Part shown: in pieces, positions 43,244 through 51,766 of the stretch
Layout: every line of letters begins with the position of its first letter
Numbering within the stretch: position 1 is the first letter of the stretch
Origin: Luteibacter anthropi
Lineage (GTDB): Bacteria > Pseudomonadota > Gammaproteobacteria > Xanthomonadales > Rhodanobacteraceae
DNA: 64,000 nucleotides
Assembly (NCBI RefSeq): GCF_011759365.1
Contig: NZ_JAARLZ010000006.1
Span: 248,001 to 312,000 of the forward strand
Direction: 5' to 3'
Position numbers and translations under genes: made by a program
Notes under the pieces: model-generated
The model's input: the letters and a program-made list of their open reading frames with translations, nothing else
What the model was told of the DNA's origin: nothing
Database searches by the model: none

Positions 43244-44127
43244 GACCTGACGCTCTCGGGCGATGACAGCGGCGCCGGATGACGGGGTGCGGCGGCCTCC
43301 ATGGCCGTTGCCGGCAATGCGGCCATGCGGAGGTTCATCAGCAGGGGAAACGCGACAAGAATGGGTGGATCGAGCAGGTCAACCGGCCGAAGGTGCAGCT
43401 GCAGCGGTATCGAGGTATCGGTGGGCCTGAGCGGACCGCACGCCGCCACCCCGGCGATCAAGGCGCGGTTGTCGAACGCTTCGCCGGGCTGAACGTGCTT
43501 GAGAGCCACGGCCAGTATGTAGAAAGGACCGATGCCTTCGGGAACGGGTAATGAAAAATGCCTGCTGCCGGCGAGAATCGTGCAGGCAAGCGGTGCTTCT
43601 TGTGGAATCGGCGACCCGAAGACGCCGGCGAACAGGTTGATGTCACCTTCATCGTGATCGATCTGCCCCACGTAGGTCGCGCCGGAACCTCTGGCCACTG
43701 GCGCCGGCGGCACCTGGGCCGGCATCGCCGCACCGGACATCATCGAGATATAGGTTTCGCGAAAGCGGGCCGGTGACATGCCCACCAGCTGGGCGAAACG
43801 ACTGGTGAACGTACCCAGGCTGGTGTAGCCGACATCGAGTGCGATGTCGAAAACGGCCAGGTCGGTGCGGATCAGCAGATCCTTGGCCAGCTCCAGGCGA
43901 AGAATGCCCAGGAAACGTGCGGGAGGAATGCCGGTCAGTCCCCGGAATACCCGCAGATAGTGGCAGGGGCTCATGCACGCCACGGCGGCCAGTTCGTCGA
44001 GGTCTACCTTGTGGTCCAGCCGGACGCGCATGTGCCGGATCGTTCGCCTGACGGCTTCCGCATGGTTGCCGCTCCGGGAGGACCGCATCGCTGTGCTATC
44101 GCCTTCCATTTCCATGTGCATCTCCAT
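43240..44127 (-). CDS. AraC-family regulator embedded in the enediyne operon
   Basis: A protein of about 295 aa with the AraC helix-turn-helix pair at the N-terminal side (about 25-125: SPCHYLRVFRGLTGIPPARF and GTFTSRFAQLVGMSPARFRE), followed by a C-terminal domain of unknown fold (about 150-280). Most AraC proteins have the reverse order. The gene lies between the DUF1702 and UnbV genes and overlaps UnbV by ATGA. It is likely the pathway-specific regulator. ATG 44127 is assumed; GGAG before an in-frame ATG at 44115 makes that start equally likely. Confidence 0.86.
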   Translation of the reverse strand: MEMHMEMEGDSTAMRSSRSGNHAEAVRRTIRHMRVRLDHKVDLDELAAVACMSPCHYLRVFRGLTGIPPARFLGILRLELAKDLLIRTDLAVFDIALDVGYTSLGTFTSRFAQLVGMSPARFRETYISMMSGAAMPAQVPPAPVARGSGATYVGQIDHDEGDINLFAGVFGSPIPQEAPLACTILAGSRHFSLPVPEGIGPFYILAVALKHVQPGEAFDNRALIAGVAACGPLRPTDTSIPLQLHLRPVDLLDPPILVAFPLLMNLRMAALPATAMEAAAPRHPAPLSSPESVRS

Positions 44128-44178
44128 GGGAGAGAAATCACGATCAATGACGGACGCGGCGATGCCGCGCAGACAAGG

Positions 44179-45147
44179 TCAGGCGACAAGATGTCCTGCG
44201 TGGTCGGGCCGCAGGGCCATGAGCTTGTCGCGAATACGCAATCGCCACGTCTCGTAGGCCGGCTGGTCGACCCGGTCAGGCGGAAGATCGCGTTGCGCCT
44301 GCTCGACCACCGATGATGCGGTGGTGGCGTCCACGCCACACAACGCAAGACATGCGCTTTCGGAATGCGGTTCGAGGTTGCCCGCGCGTACGCGGGCTTT
44401 CACTGCGAATGCGCTGCCTTGTGCCAGCCAGGGTGCATGTCTTCCTGCGCGCTGGCGTAACCAGGCAAGGGCATCCATGTCGGCACCGCCGGCATAGGTG
44501 GCAGCCAGGCCGGCACCCGCCCACAGGTCGGCATGCCGGTGTGCCGGAAAATGCGATAACGATGACGCCAGTGCCTCGACGTCCTGTCCGTCGACAAACC
44601 ATAGGCTTCTACCCAGCCCCTGGTCGAATGCCCTGCGCGCATACCCGCGAACCCGTGCAGGTACCTGTCGCGGCGTTTCGATGGCTTTAGGCCAGTGGAA
44701 AAATCCCTGGTGAAACCCGTAGCCGTCGAGAGCCAGCCAGCGCAACAGGGGATCGAGCCGATTCAGTCCCGCTCCGAGGCCGAATGGCAACCGGGCGTGC
44801 GCCCAGCCCGCACCGACGTAAGCCATGTATATGTGATCGCCGCCCCGGCTTTCGATAAAGGACGCAAACCGGTTTCCGCCGAAAATGTGCAATCTGTCCA
44901 TGAGGTAAAGCGCCATGGCGGCGCCCTCGTAGCCAAACCCCTTCATTTTCGGCGGCATGGCCTCGAGTTGTTCCAGCAGTGACGGCGTATCCGCAGCGTC
45001 CAGTGCGTGGTGATACCCGTGCAGGAAGCATGCGCCGATGTCCTCGATGCGTTGGCGCGCCTGCGGCGTCGCCACGCGAAATCCGCGACGTGCAACACGG
45101 ATTTCCTCCGAGGAAATCCGCAGAAGCTTGCGTGGTATCGATCCCAT
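44179..45147 (-). CDS. unbL: DUF1702/UnbL-type enediyne core protein
   Basis: A 322-aa protein of the DUF1702 family, found in enediyne clusters as UnbL. It starts MGSIPRKLLRISSEEIRVAR at ATG 45147 with GGGGGAGG about eight bases upstream; the length fits the family. Conserved stretches include CFLHGYHHALD, GFGYEGAAMALYLMD, MAYVGAGWAHARL and ALDGYGFHQGFFHW. The biochemical role is unknown. It is the first gene of the cassette, 51 bases before the AraC gene. Confidence 0.88.
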   Translation of the reverse strand: MGSIPRKLLRISSEEIRVARRGFRVATPQARQRIEDIGACFLHGYHHALDAADTPSLLEQLEAMPPKMKGFGYEGAAMALYLMDRLHIFGGNRFASFIESRGGDHIYMAYVGAGWAHARLPFGLGAGLNRLDPLLRWLALDGYGFHQGFFHWPKAIETPRQVPARVRGYARRAFDQGLGRSLWFVDGQDVEALASSLSHFPAHRHADLWAGAGLAATYAGGADMDALAWLRQRAGRHAPWLAQGSAFAVKARVRAGNLEPHSESACLALCGVDATTASSVVEQAQRDLPPDRVDQPAYETWRLRIRDKLMALRPDHAGHLVA

Positions 45148-45207
45148 GACCGTCCTCCCCCGAGGATGGACGTTTCCCAACGTCCGTGATGAAGTAAGCA
45201 CTTCAAG

Positions 45208-45310
45208 ATCGCAAAATATTGCGTTCGCGGAGGCTACATGAAACGCTTTGGGCTCCGCAATCGGGAAAATAACCCGCATATCGCAAAATAAAGCGATCAA
45301 ATCGCAAGAT
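45208..45310. promoter_or_regulatory. Divergent control region with repeated ATCGCAA palindromes
   Basis: Three ATCGCAA boxes: 45208 (within the perfect palindrome CGCAAAATATTGCG, 45210-45223), 45280 (within ATCGC-N8-GCGAT, 45280-45297) and 45301. They lie between the UnbL gene (minus) and the secreted-protein gene at 45404 (plus). This looks like a shared operator cluster for both directions; the AraC regulator in the operon is one candidate binder. Confidence 0.6.
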
Positions 45311-45403
45311 CATCAAGATGGAAGAAAGCACCGCGCGGCAGGCATGGCTAGGCTGCAGCCACACTCGCCACTGTCTGCAACCTCCATGACCGGAGATGCC
45401 ACG

Positions 45404-46120
45404 ATGAACCAAGCGTTCCTGAAAGGTGCTTTTGCCCTGGCCTGCATGCTGGCCCTCCCCGTCGCAACGGCGGCAGTGGACGTACAGCGTCCCGATGCGA
45501 ATCGCTATCCGGCCAAGGGAGGCACGGAATACGAGCAATCGATCATCACCATCCCGCTATACGCCGCAGGCAAGGCCGAGCCGGTGGAGATCCTCAAGCT
45601 CACGGCATTCATGCGTCTGGAGCGCGAAGCGCCTCGTACGAATGGACTGGGGCATCGGCAGGTGGAATTCACCATCGCCCAATGGGAGTTGATCGGCCAT
45701 AGCAACTATCTCGATTCCGATGTGTTCTTCAAGCTCTCCGACGTTCCTGTACAGCCCAAGAGCCTGGTGATTTCCCTGACCGAGAAAGCCGATTACCCCG
45801 CCATGATCGTCTACAACGCGATCTACGACATCTACATCGGCAACAAGCTGGTCGCCAAGAACCGGCCTGGCGTGGCTTTCGCCAAGAATGTGTTCGAGAT
45901 CCCGCCGCGCAATATCAGCGTGGCTTTTTCCAAGCCGTTTACCGTTCCGGTCGATTCATTGACCAGTGCCTCCGCCAGGAAGGCGGTCGGCCAGGCCGGG
46001 GGCGTCGAATTCTCCGACGGCACCTGTGAGGACATGTCACAGATCGAAAAATCGGTGTTCGACAAGGGCATCGAGACCATCCAGGCAGCTCGTACGGCCG
46101 CAACGCCGGTCGATCGGTAA
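45404..46120 (+). CDS. Exported protein of unknown function, divergent from the enediyne cassette
   Basis: A 238-aa protein with a signal peptide (MNQAFLKGAFALACMLALPV, cleavage near TAA). The mature part is beta-rich, including LYAAGKAEPVEILKLTAFMR, WELIGHSNYLDSDVFFKLS and NAIYDIYIGNKLVAK, and ends in a helical tail containing a single Cys. No catalytic motif is seen and I do not recognise the family. GGAG precedes ATG 45404. It shares the ATCGCAA control region with the cassette and has its own terminator. Confidence 0.75.
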   Translation: MNQAFLKGAFALACMLALPVATAAVDVQRPDANRYPAKGGTEYEQSIITIPLYAAGKAEPVEILKLTAFMRLEREAPRTNGLGHRQVEFTIAQWELIGHSNYLDSDVFFKLSDVPVQPKSLVISLTEKADYPAMIVYNAIYDIYIGNKLVAKNRPGVAFAKNVFEIPPRNISVAFSKPFTVPVDSLTSASARKAVGQAGGVEFSDGTCEDMSQIEKSVFDKGIETIQAARTAATPVDR

Positions 46121-46140
46121 ATCGCCGGGATGTTTCAGGT

Positions 46141-46173
46141 GGCGGGCGTGGCCTTGTGCCACGTCCGCCTTTT
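46141..46173 (+). terminator. Rho-independent terminator
   Basis: GGCGGGCGTGGC pairs with GCCACGTCCGCC (one G-U) around a CTTGT loop, followed by TTTT. It ends the transcript of the preceding secreted-protein gene, separating it from the next genes. Confidence 0.8.
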
Positions 46174-46223
46174 GGCAGTAACGGCGATCCCTCCTGCGGG
46201 ATGCCCGGACAAGGAGACATAGT

Positions 46224-46748
46224 GTGCCTATCGGTTCGGAAAAGGCGGCCCGGTCCGCGAAATGGATAGCGGCAGCCTGCCTGGCGCTGTCGACCAGCGG
46301 CCATGCTGCAGCCGGTGGAACATTCACGATCGATAACGCGGCGTTCCTGGCCGGATGCTGGCAAGGGGAGGCAGGAGGCGCGAACATTCGCGAAACCTAT
46401 ACGGCACCGCAAGCCGGGTCCATGCTCGGCAACAGCCAGGTCGTAAGCAAGGGGAAAACCGACTTCTTCGAGTTCATTCGCCTTGTCCAGACGCCCGATG
46501 GGGTCGAATACCGGCCTCTGCCCAATGCAAAGAGTGCCGCCTCGTTCAAGCTGGTGAAAGCCTCGGCCACCGAGGTGGTGTTCGAGAACGCCGCCAACGA
46601 TTTTCCACAGCGCATCCTCTACGCGTTTGACGCGGGCAAGGGTCTCCTGACGGCACGTATCGAAAAGCTGGATGGCAGCAAGTCGGAGTCGTTCCCGATG
46701 AAGGCTGTCCCCTGTGGTGGAGAAGTCCATACCAGGGCATTGCGCTGA
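46224..46748 (+). CDS. Exported DUF6265-like protein
   Basis: A 174-aa exported protein starting at GTG 46224, with AAGGAG eight bases upstream and a signal peptide ending near HAAA. The mature domain FLAGCWQGEAGG, then GSMLGNSQVVSKGKTDFFEF, VVFENAANDFPQRILY and LTARIEKLDG matches the DUF6265 pattern, a small lipocalin-like beta-barrel of unknown function that may bind a small hydrophobic ligand. Next to an enediyne cassette it might bind or shield the product, which is speculation. Confidence 0.8.
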   Translation: MPIGSEKAARSAKWIAAACLALSTSGHAAAGGTFTIDNAAFLAGCWQGEAGGANIRETYTAPQAGSMLGNSQVVSKGKTDFFEFIRLVQTPDGVEYRPLPNAKSAASFKLVKASATEVVFENAANDFPQRILYAFDAGKGLLTARIEKLDGSKSESFPMKAVPCGGEVHTRALR

Positions 46749-46817
46749 GTCACGCGCCATGAAGCACCGGCGTGGCGGCATGCCGGTGAAATTCGACACG
46801 GGTACCTGGGGCCACGG

Positions 46818-47807
46818 ATGAAAAGCATCACCTGTCTTGGTCGTTTTGCTGCGTGCCTTCTGGCAGCGGGCGCATGTGCCGGCATGGCGACCGGCGTGCT
46901 CGCGGATGAGTTTCGTGTCGGCCCTCCCCATAAAGGGTGCCGCGCGGATGCAGCCAGGCGAAGCTATTGCTCGCCTGCCGAAGCGATGGCTGCCGCGAAT
47001 GCCCGTCAGGGGCGCCACGTCATTCACCTTGCGGCCAAATCGATCTACACGCTGGAGCAGCCGGATCACGACGCCGAAGGAGGAAACGGGCTCCCCGCGG
47101 TGGCGACGCGCGTCGAGATCGACGGACATGGAGCGATCCTGGAGCGTGCCCGGGCTGCAGGTCAGCCGGCATTCCGCCTGCTGCGCGTCCTTCCCGGAGG
47201 GAATCTTACACTGCGCAATCTCACGCTTCGGGGCGGTGCGACGGGGCTTGGTTTCGACGGGGCGGCTGTCTGGAACATGGGCTCGCTCAGCGTGATCGGC
47301 TGCACCCTGGAAGATAACCACTCCGGTGATGATGGTGGCGCCATTCGCAGCGACGGCACGTTGCTCGTAGAGGATTCGGTTTTCCGGAGAAATTCCGCAC
47401 TTGCCCAGGGAAGGGTCGGCGGTACGGGTGGCGTCGGCGGAGCCATCCAGACCCATACACAGTTCGGAAAAGGATATTCGCGCATCGAGCGTACCGTGTT
47501 CGAGGGAAACCAGGCCGATGCCAGCGGCGGTGCGCTCTGGTTGCTGGGCGACACGACGATCGTGCAGGCCACCCTCATCGGAAACAAGGCCGGTGAGCGC
47601 GGCGGGGGCATCATGAATTACGGCACCCTGGATATTCGCAAGTCGCGCATCGTGGATAACGATGCGGTAGATGCCGGCGGTGGTCTTTATGCCTTTGGCG
47701 AGGCCCGGGTGACCGAAACGGAGATTACGGGTAATCGTGCCGGTTCGTCGTCCGATTGCGACGGACACGTAAGCGGTTGCGTGGCGGACATCGGCCATGC
47801 GCGGTAA
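46818..47807 (+). CDS. Exported parallel beta-helix protein
   Basis: A 329-aa exported protein with a signal peptide (cleavage near VLA). It opens with a CxxDAxxRSYCSPAEAMAAAN segment (CSLREA-like) and then has right-handed beta-helix repeats with the DDGGAIRSDGTLLVEDSVFR, SGGALWLLGDTTIVQATLIG and DAGGGLYAFGEARVTETEIT rungs. Such proteins are adhesins, polysaccharide-active or structural. Cysteines near both ends may cap the helix. It starts 70 bases after the DUF6265 gene on the same strand. Confidence 0.82.
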   Translation: MKSITCLGRFAACLLAAGACAGMATGVLADEFRVGPPHKGCRADAARRSYCSPAEAMAAANARQGRHVIHLAAKSIYTLEQPDHDAEGGNGLPAVATRVEIDGHGAILERARAAGQPAFRLLRVLPGGNLTLRNLTLRGGATGLGFDGAAVWNMGSLSVIGCTLEDNHSGDDGGAIRSDGTLLVEDSVFRRNSALAQGRVGGTGGVGGAIQTHTQFGKGYSRIERTVFEGNQADASGGALWLLGDTTIVQATLIGNKAGERGGGIMNYGTLDIRKSRIVDNDAVDAGGGLYAFGEARVTETEITGNRAGSSSDCDGHVSGCVADIGHAR

Positions 47808-47825
47808 CGAGTAAGTGGGGGCGCG

Positions 47826-48386
47826 ATGAAGCTATGGCGATGGATTGTCCTGGTGCCGTGCCTGCTGCCCGCCGTGGTCGCGCAGGCCCGCGGATGTGCA
47901 GAGGTTTCTTCCGGGCGCAGCGAAGCGGCACTGGCTGCCCTGCGGACGCAGGGTGCATCCATCGAGTATCGCGACGAGTCAGATGGCCCCGGTAAGCTGA
48001 TGATAAGCACGGACGGGCGCTGGCAGGGTGGGGATACCGGGCTGGCCGCGCTGAAGGAGGTTGCCGGGCTATACAAGGTCAGGCTGGGCGCAAACGTCAC
48101 GGACCAGGGGCTTGCCGAAGTGGCGCAGATCTGCGGCCTGTCGTCGCTCGACGTGCATTCCGTGGCGGTGACTGACGCAGGTGTCCGTCACCTTGCGCCG
48201 TTGACCGGATTGCGGCGACTCAACCTCACTTATACGAAGGTGAGCGATGAAGGACTGCGTACATTCGAGGGCTGGACCCGGCTCCAGTGGCTCGGCCTTT
48301 CCTATACGCGCGTGACACGTTCGGGCATCGAAGGCCTGAAACGCGTGCTGAAGCAGACGGTCATCGAAGGTAATCCGACTCATTAA
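47826..48386 (+). CDS. Exported leucine-rich-repeat-like protein
   Basis: A 186-aa exported protein with a signal peptide (MKLWRWIVLVPCLLPAVVAQ, cleavage near ARG). The C-terminal half has repeats of the 22-26-residue type (LAEVAQICGLSSLDVHSVAV; VRHLAPLTGLRRLNLTYTKV; LRTFEGWTRLQWLGLSYTRV), i.e. leucine-rich repeats for protein binding. Two cysteines, at the N-terminal cap and in CGLSS, could pair. The gene follows the beta-helix gene by 18 bases. Confidence 0.78.
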   Translation: MKLWRWIVLVPCLLPAVVAQARGCAEVSSGRSEAALAALRTQGASIEYRDESDGPGKLMISTDGRWQGGDTGLAALKEVAGLYKVRLGANVTDQGLAEVAQICGLSSLDVHSVAVTDAGVRHLAPLTGLRRLNLTYTKVSDEGLRTFEGWTRLQWLGLSYTRVTRSGIEGLKRVLKQTVIEGNPTH

Positions 48387-48417
48387 TCCGGCATCCCATA
48401 ACGATGGAGGCAACGAC

Positions 48418-49434
48418 ATGGCAGATCCTGTACGTGCGATGCGTAAAAAGGCGATCCGATTCCTTCCGTGGCTCGTTGCAGGCATGGCGTTCGCCATGGC
48501 GGTTCCTGTCGTGGCCGTGGCGGCGGACAAACCGATTCTGGAATACCTTTACGGCTGGGGGCAGCCCGGAACGGGCACCGGACAGTTCCGGGCCGTGCGT
48601 GGTATCGCAGCCTACGATCGCAAGAGTATCAACCGCACGCTAATCGTCGTGGCCGATGGGGGCAGGGACATGCTCCGCTCGTATACATGGGACATGATGT
48701 TTATCGACAAGTGGGGCGAGGCCGGCAAGGATGCGGGACAGTTCCACGAGCCGCGTGGCGTGGCGGTCGACCCGGAAGGCAATATCATCGTGGCGGATTC
48801 CGCCAATCATCGCATCCAGAAAACGGCGATCGGTACCACGACCTTTCTGGAGAGGCCTGGCCTTCCCGTGATGCAGTTCGGTTCCCACGGAACGGGTAAC
48901 GGGCAGTTCGACATGCCGACCGGTGTCGCCGTCGATGGTGATGGAAACATCCTGGTGGCGGATACGCTCAATCATCGTATCCAGAAGTTCGATGCGAAAG
49001 GGAAATTTCTTGCCACCTGGGGCAGGCAAGGTAACGGAAATGGCATGCTGTTCATGCCGACTTACCTTGCCATTGACCGCGCCGGGCATGTCTATGTAGC
49101 CGATAGCGGGAACAATCGTATCCAGGTGTTCGATGCACAGGGGAAGTATCTCTCCTCAATCGGGTCGGTTGGCAAGGAGCCGGGTCATTTTGCCGAGCCG
49201 AAGGGCATTGCACTCGATGCAAAGGGTAACCTGTGGGTGGTCGACCGCCGCAATCACCGCCTGCAGGCCTTTGCTCCGGATGGCCGCTCCATGGGCACAT
49301 TCGGGAAGCAGGGGCCTGGCAACGGGGAGTTCAACTTTCCCGAAGATCTTGCCTTCGATTCCAGCGGCCGCCTTTTCGTGACCGACGGCATGAACGGGCG
49401 TATCCAGGTGTTCAAGCCCGTGCAGATGAACTGA
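48418..49434 (+). CDS. Exported NHL-repeat beta-propeller protein
   Basis: A 338-aa exported protein. GGAGG precedes ATG 48418; the signal segment runs through about residue 38. The body is five or six NHL repeats (PRGVAVDPEGNIIVADSANH; PTGVAVDGDGNILVADTLNH; PTYLAIDRAGHVYVADSGNN; PKGIALDAKGNLWVVDRRNH), each followed by RIQ-type motifs: a six-bladed propeller. These act as extracytoplasmic binding or lyase scaffolds. It lies seven bases before the RND exporter gene, suggesting a partner function. Confidence 0.85.
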   Translation: MADPVRAMRKKAIRFLPWLVAGMAFAMAVPVVAVAADKPILEYLYGWGQPGTGTGQFRAVRGIAAYDRKSINRTLIVVADGGRDMLRSYTWDMMFIDKWGEAGKDAGQFHEPRGVAVDPEGNIIVADSANHRIQKTAIGTTTFLERPGLPVMQFGSHGTGNGQFDMPTGVAVDGDGNILVADTLNHRIQKFDAKGKFLATWGRQGNGNGMLFMPTYLAIDRAGHVYVADSGNNRIQVFDAQGKYLSSIGSVGKEPGHFAEPKGIALDAKGNLWVVDRRNHRLQAFAPDGRSMGTFGKQGPGNGEFNFPEDLAFDSSGRLFVTDGMNGRIQVFKPVQMN

Positions 49435-49441
49435 GGCGTCT

Positions 49442-51766
49442 GTGACACGGGAGTCCGCATCCGGCGCTTCCGGAACGGTCTACGCGCCGGTGCGGTTCGG
49501 CATTGAACGGTACCGGGTCGTTCTTCTGGCCGCGGGGCTGATTTTGCTCATGGCGTTACCTGGGCTGTGGCGTTTGGACCTTCGCCTTGACGGTCATGCC
49601 CTTGTCCCACCGGATGATCCGGCCGTCGCCATCGATGCCCAGATCAAGGAGCGTTTCTCCCAGGCGGATGCCATCGTCATATTCGTGGAGAGCCCCGGGC
49701 CGGAAGGAATTCTGAATACGGCATCACTGGCATTGGTCAGGAAAATCACGCTGGCCGTGCTCGACGAGCCGGATATTACTCGTCGTGACGTCAAGAGCCT
49801 TGCCACCGAGTCGCGCGATCGCGTCGCCTCGATGGACCTGTCGCCTTATCTTTCGACAGTGCCCGACACCGTCGCCGCCATGCAGGAACTGCGTGAGGAT
49901 ATCGAGGCAACGCCCATCCTCAAGGGAACGCTCGTGGCCCCCGACTATTCGGGGGCGAGCATTGTCGTACAGGTTCCCCGGGGTGCCGACCGGGATAGTT
50001 TCTACGACAGGATCCGGGCGATTGTTGCGTCCATGGACACGGGGCACGATCGCTTGCACATCGTGGGTGCGCCGGTTGCCGAAAGCCAGCTTGGCAATCA
50101 CCTGCTCACCGATCTGGCCCGGCAACTGCCGGTATGCGGCGCTCTGCTTGTATGGATACTGTGGCTCGCGTTCCGGCGTGCCGGCGCCATTGCCGTCGTT
50201 TTCGCCCAGGTGGGTGCCTGCCTCCTGCTGACGTTCGGGCTCATGGGGTGGTCGGGGACGCCGTTGTATATCACCACCGCCGTACTCCCCGTGATCCTCT
50301 GCACGATGGGTGTCGCCAGCGAAGTGCACATGCTCGTCGCGTTGCAGAGAGACATTCCCGGGTGTCGGCCGGCAGGTGATGCCGAACTGGCCCTGGCAGT
50401 GATGTCTCACGTGCAGCGGCCAGTGGCGATCACGGTACTGACGACGGCCATCGGCTTTGCCTCGTTTGTGCTTTCCGATCTGCCGCCCGTGGTTTCGTTC
50501 GGCGTGTGGGCCACCCTGGGTACATTGTTTTCATTGGCGTGGTCTCTTCTTGTGACGCCTGCGCTCTATCGTGCGCTGGGCGTCCGACACCTCGATCGCC
50601 GTCTTCCCGCGGTGTACATGGAAGGGGCGATGGGCTGGATCGACCGGTGTACCCATGCCCGCATGGCGCCCCTGTGGACACTGGCCGTTGGTCTCGTGCT
50701 CGCGCTGGGTGTACTCCGGCTCCAGGTCCAGGATGGCTGGATAAGCGGTTTTTCCCGGGCGAGTGCCTTCCACCAGAGTATGGAGCGCGTCAACCGGTCC
50801 ATGCTGGGCACCCATCTGCTTCAGGTGGAGCTGGACTTCCCCGGGCATACGCAGGCCCTGCACGATCCCGGGGTCATCCAGGCCATCGGCAGGATGGAAG
50901 ATGCCTTGCGAGTCACTGCGGGCGTGGGAGGGGTTACGGGTCCATATGGTCAGCTTTCAGGCGTGCGCTATCTCATGAATGGTCGCGCCGAAGGAAGCGA
51001 CGTCGTTCGCGACGACCGTCGCGGCATACAGCGCCTGTGGCACCAGATGGGCGTCGGGCGCGGTGCGGACCGTCGCAGTGAAGTGGTCGACGAAGAAAGG
51101 CAGCGCGGCCTGCTTACCATCTATCTCAAGGATGCCAATTATCGCCAGACCGCCACCATCATGACGCATGCCGGCGAGCTGGCAGGTACGTTGCTGGCCC
51201 CTATGGGAGGAAAGATACGTTTCGGTGGCGATGTAGCGGTCAGTCAGGCAACCATCGCCGCCAACGTGCGGAGCCAGCTGGTTTCCGTGGGATCTGGAAT
51301 CCTCGCGTTGTTTGTTTTCCTTCTTGTCATCTTACGTCGTGTATCCGCGGCATGCTTCGCCGTACTACCCGTGACGGTCGCTTGCCTGGCGGTGCTGGGC
51401 ACGATGGGGTGGCTGGGCATCCCGGTGGGCGTCGCCACGTCCATGTTCATTTCCATCACGCTGGGAATCGGTATCGATTTCCCGCTGCATCTTCTGGAAT
51501 ACGCGGATCGCGAGCGCCGCCGTGGCGTGGCCGATCCCGTGGCAAGCGCACGACGTGCGGTCGGCCCAGCCATCATCATCGACAGTATCGTGGTGGGTGC
51601 AGGATTCGGGGTGCTCGTGTTTTCACAGGTGCCCGCGAACGTCAGGCTCGGTGCACTCGTCGCCATTTCGGTGCTGGCAAGCTGCGCCTGTACGCTCATG
51701 CTGGCGCGAGACAGGCGCTCTTATCGCGCACGCCAGCAGACGAGCGTCGCCATCGGTCCCGGCTAG
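49442..51766 (+). CDS. MMPL/RND-family exporter
   Basis: A 774-aa inner-membrane transporter with the 1+5, 1+5 transmembrane layout of RND/MMPL proteins: two periplasmic loops (after helices 1 and 7), a sterol-sensing-like SSD region (AVLPVILCTMGVASEVHMLV) and a second half with TLGIGIDFPLHLLEYADRER. It resembles HpnN-type lipid exporters and other MMPL proteins that move hydrophobic metabolites across the inner membrane. GTG 49442 with GAGG upstream is the start. It could export the cassette's product or a lipid; inference. Its stop overlaps the convergent ABC gene by four bases. Confidence 0.88.
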   Translation: MTRESASGASGTVYAPVRFGIERYRVVLLAAGLILLMALPGLWRLDLRLDGHALVPPDDPAVAIDAQIKERFSQADAIVIFVESPGPEGILNTASLALVRKITLAVLDEPDITRRDVKSLATESRDRVASMDLSPYLSTVPDTVAAMQELREDIEATPILKGTLVAPDYSGASIVVQVPRGADRDSFYDRIRAIVASMDTGHDRLHIVGAPVAESQLGNHLLTDLARQLPVCGALLVWILWLAFRRAGAIAVVFAQVGACLLLTFGLMGWSGTPLYITTAVLPVILCTMGVASEVHMLVALQRDIPGCRPAGDAELALAVMSHVQRPVAITVLTTAIGFASFVLSDLPPVVSFGVWATLGTLFSLAWSLLVTPALYRALGVRHLDRRLPAVYMEGAMGWIDRCTHARMAPLWTLAVGLVLALGVLRLQVQDGWISGFSRASAFHQSMERVNRSMLGTHLLQVELDFPGHTQALHDPGVIQAIGRMEDALRVTAGVGGVTGPYGQLSGVRYLMNGRAEGSDVVRDDRRGIQRLWHQMGVGRGADRRSEVVDEERQRGLLTIYLKDANYRQTATIMTHAGELAGTLLAPMGGKIRFGGDVAVSQATIAANVRSQLVSVGSGILALFVFLLVILRRVSAACFAVLPVTVACLAVLGTMGWLGIPVGVATSMFISITLGIGIDFPLHLLEYADRERRRGVADPVASARRAVGPAIIIDSIVVGAGFGVLVFSQVPANVRLGALVAISVLASCACTLMLARDRRSYRARQQTSVAIGPG

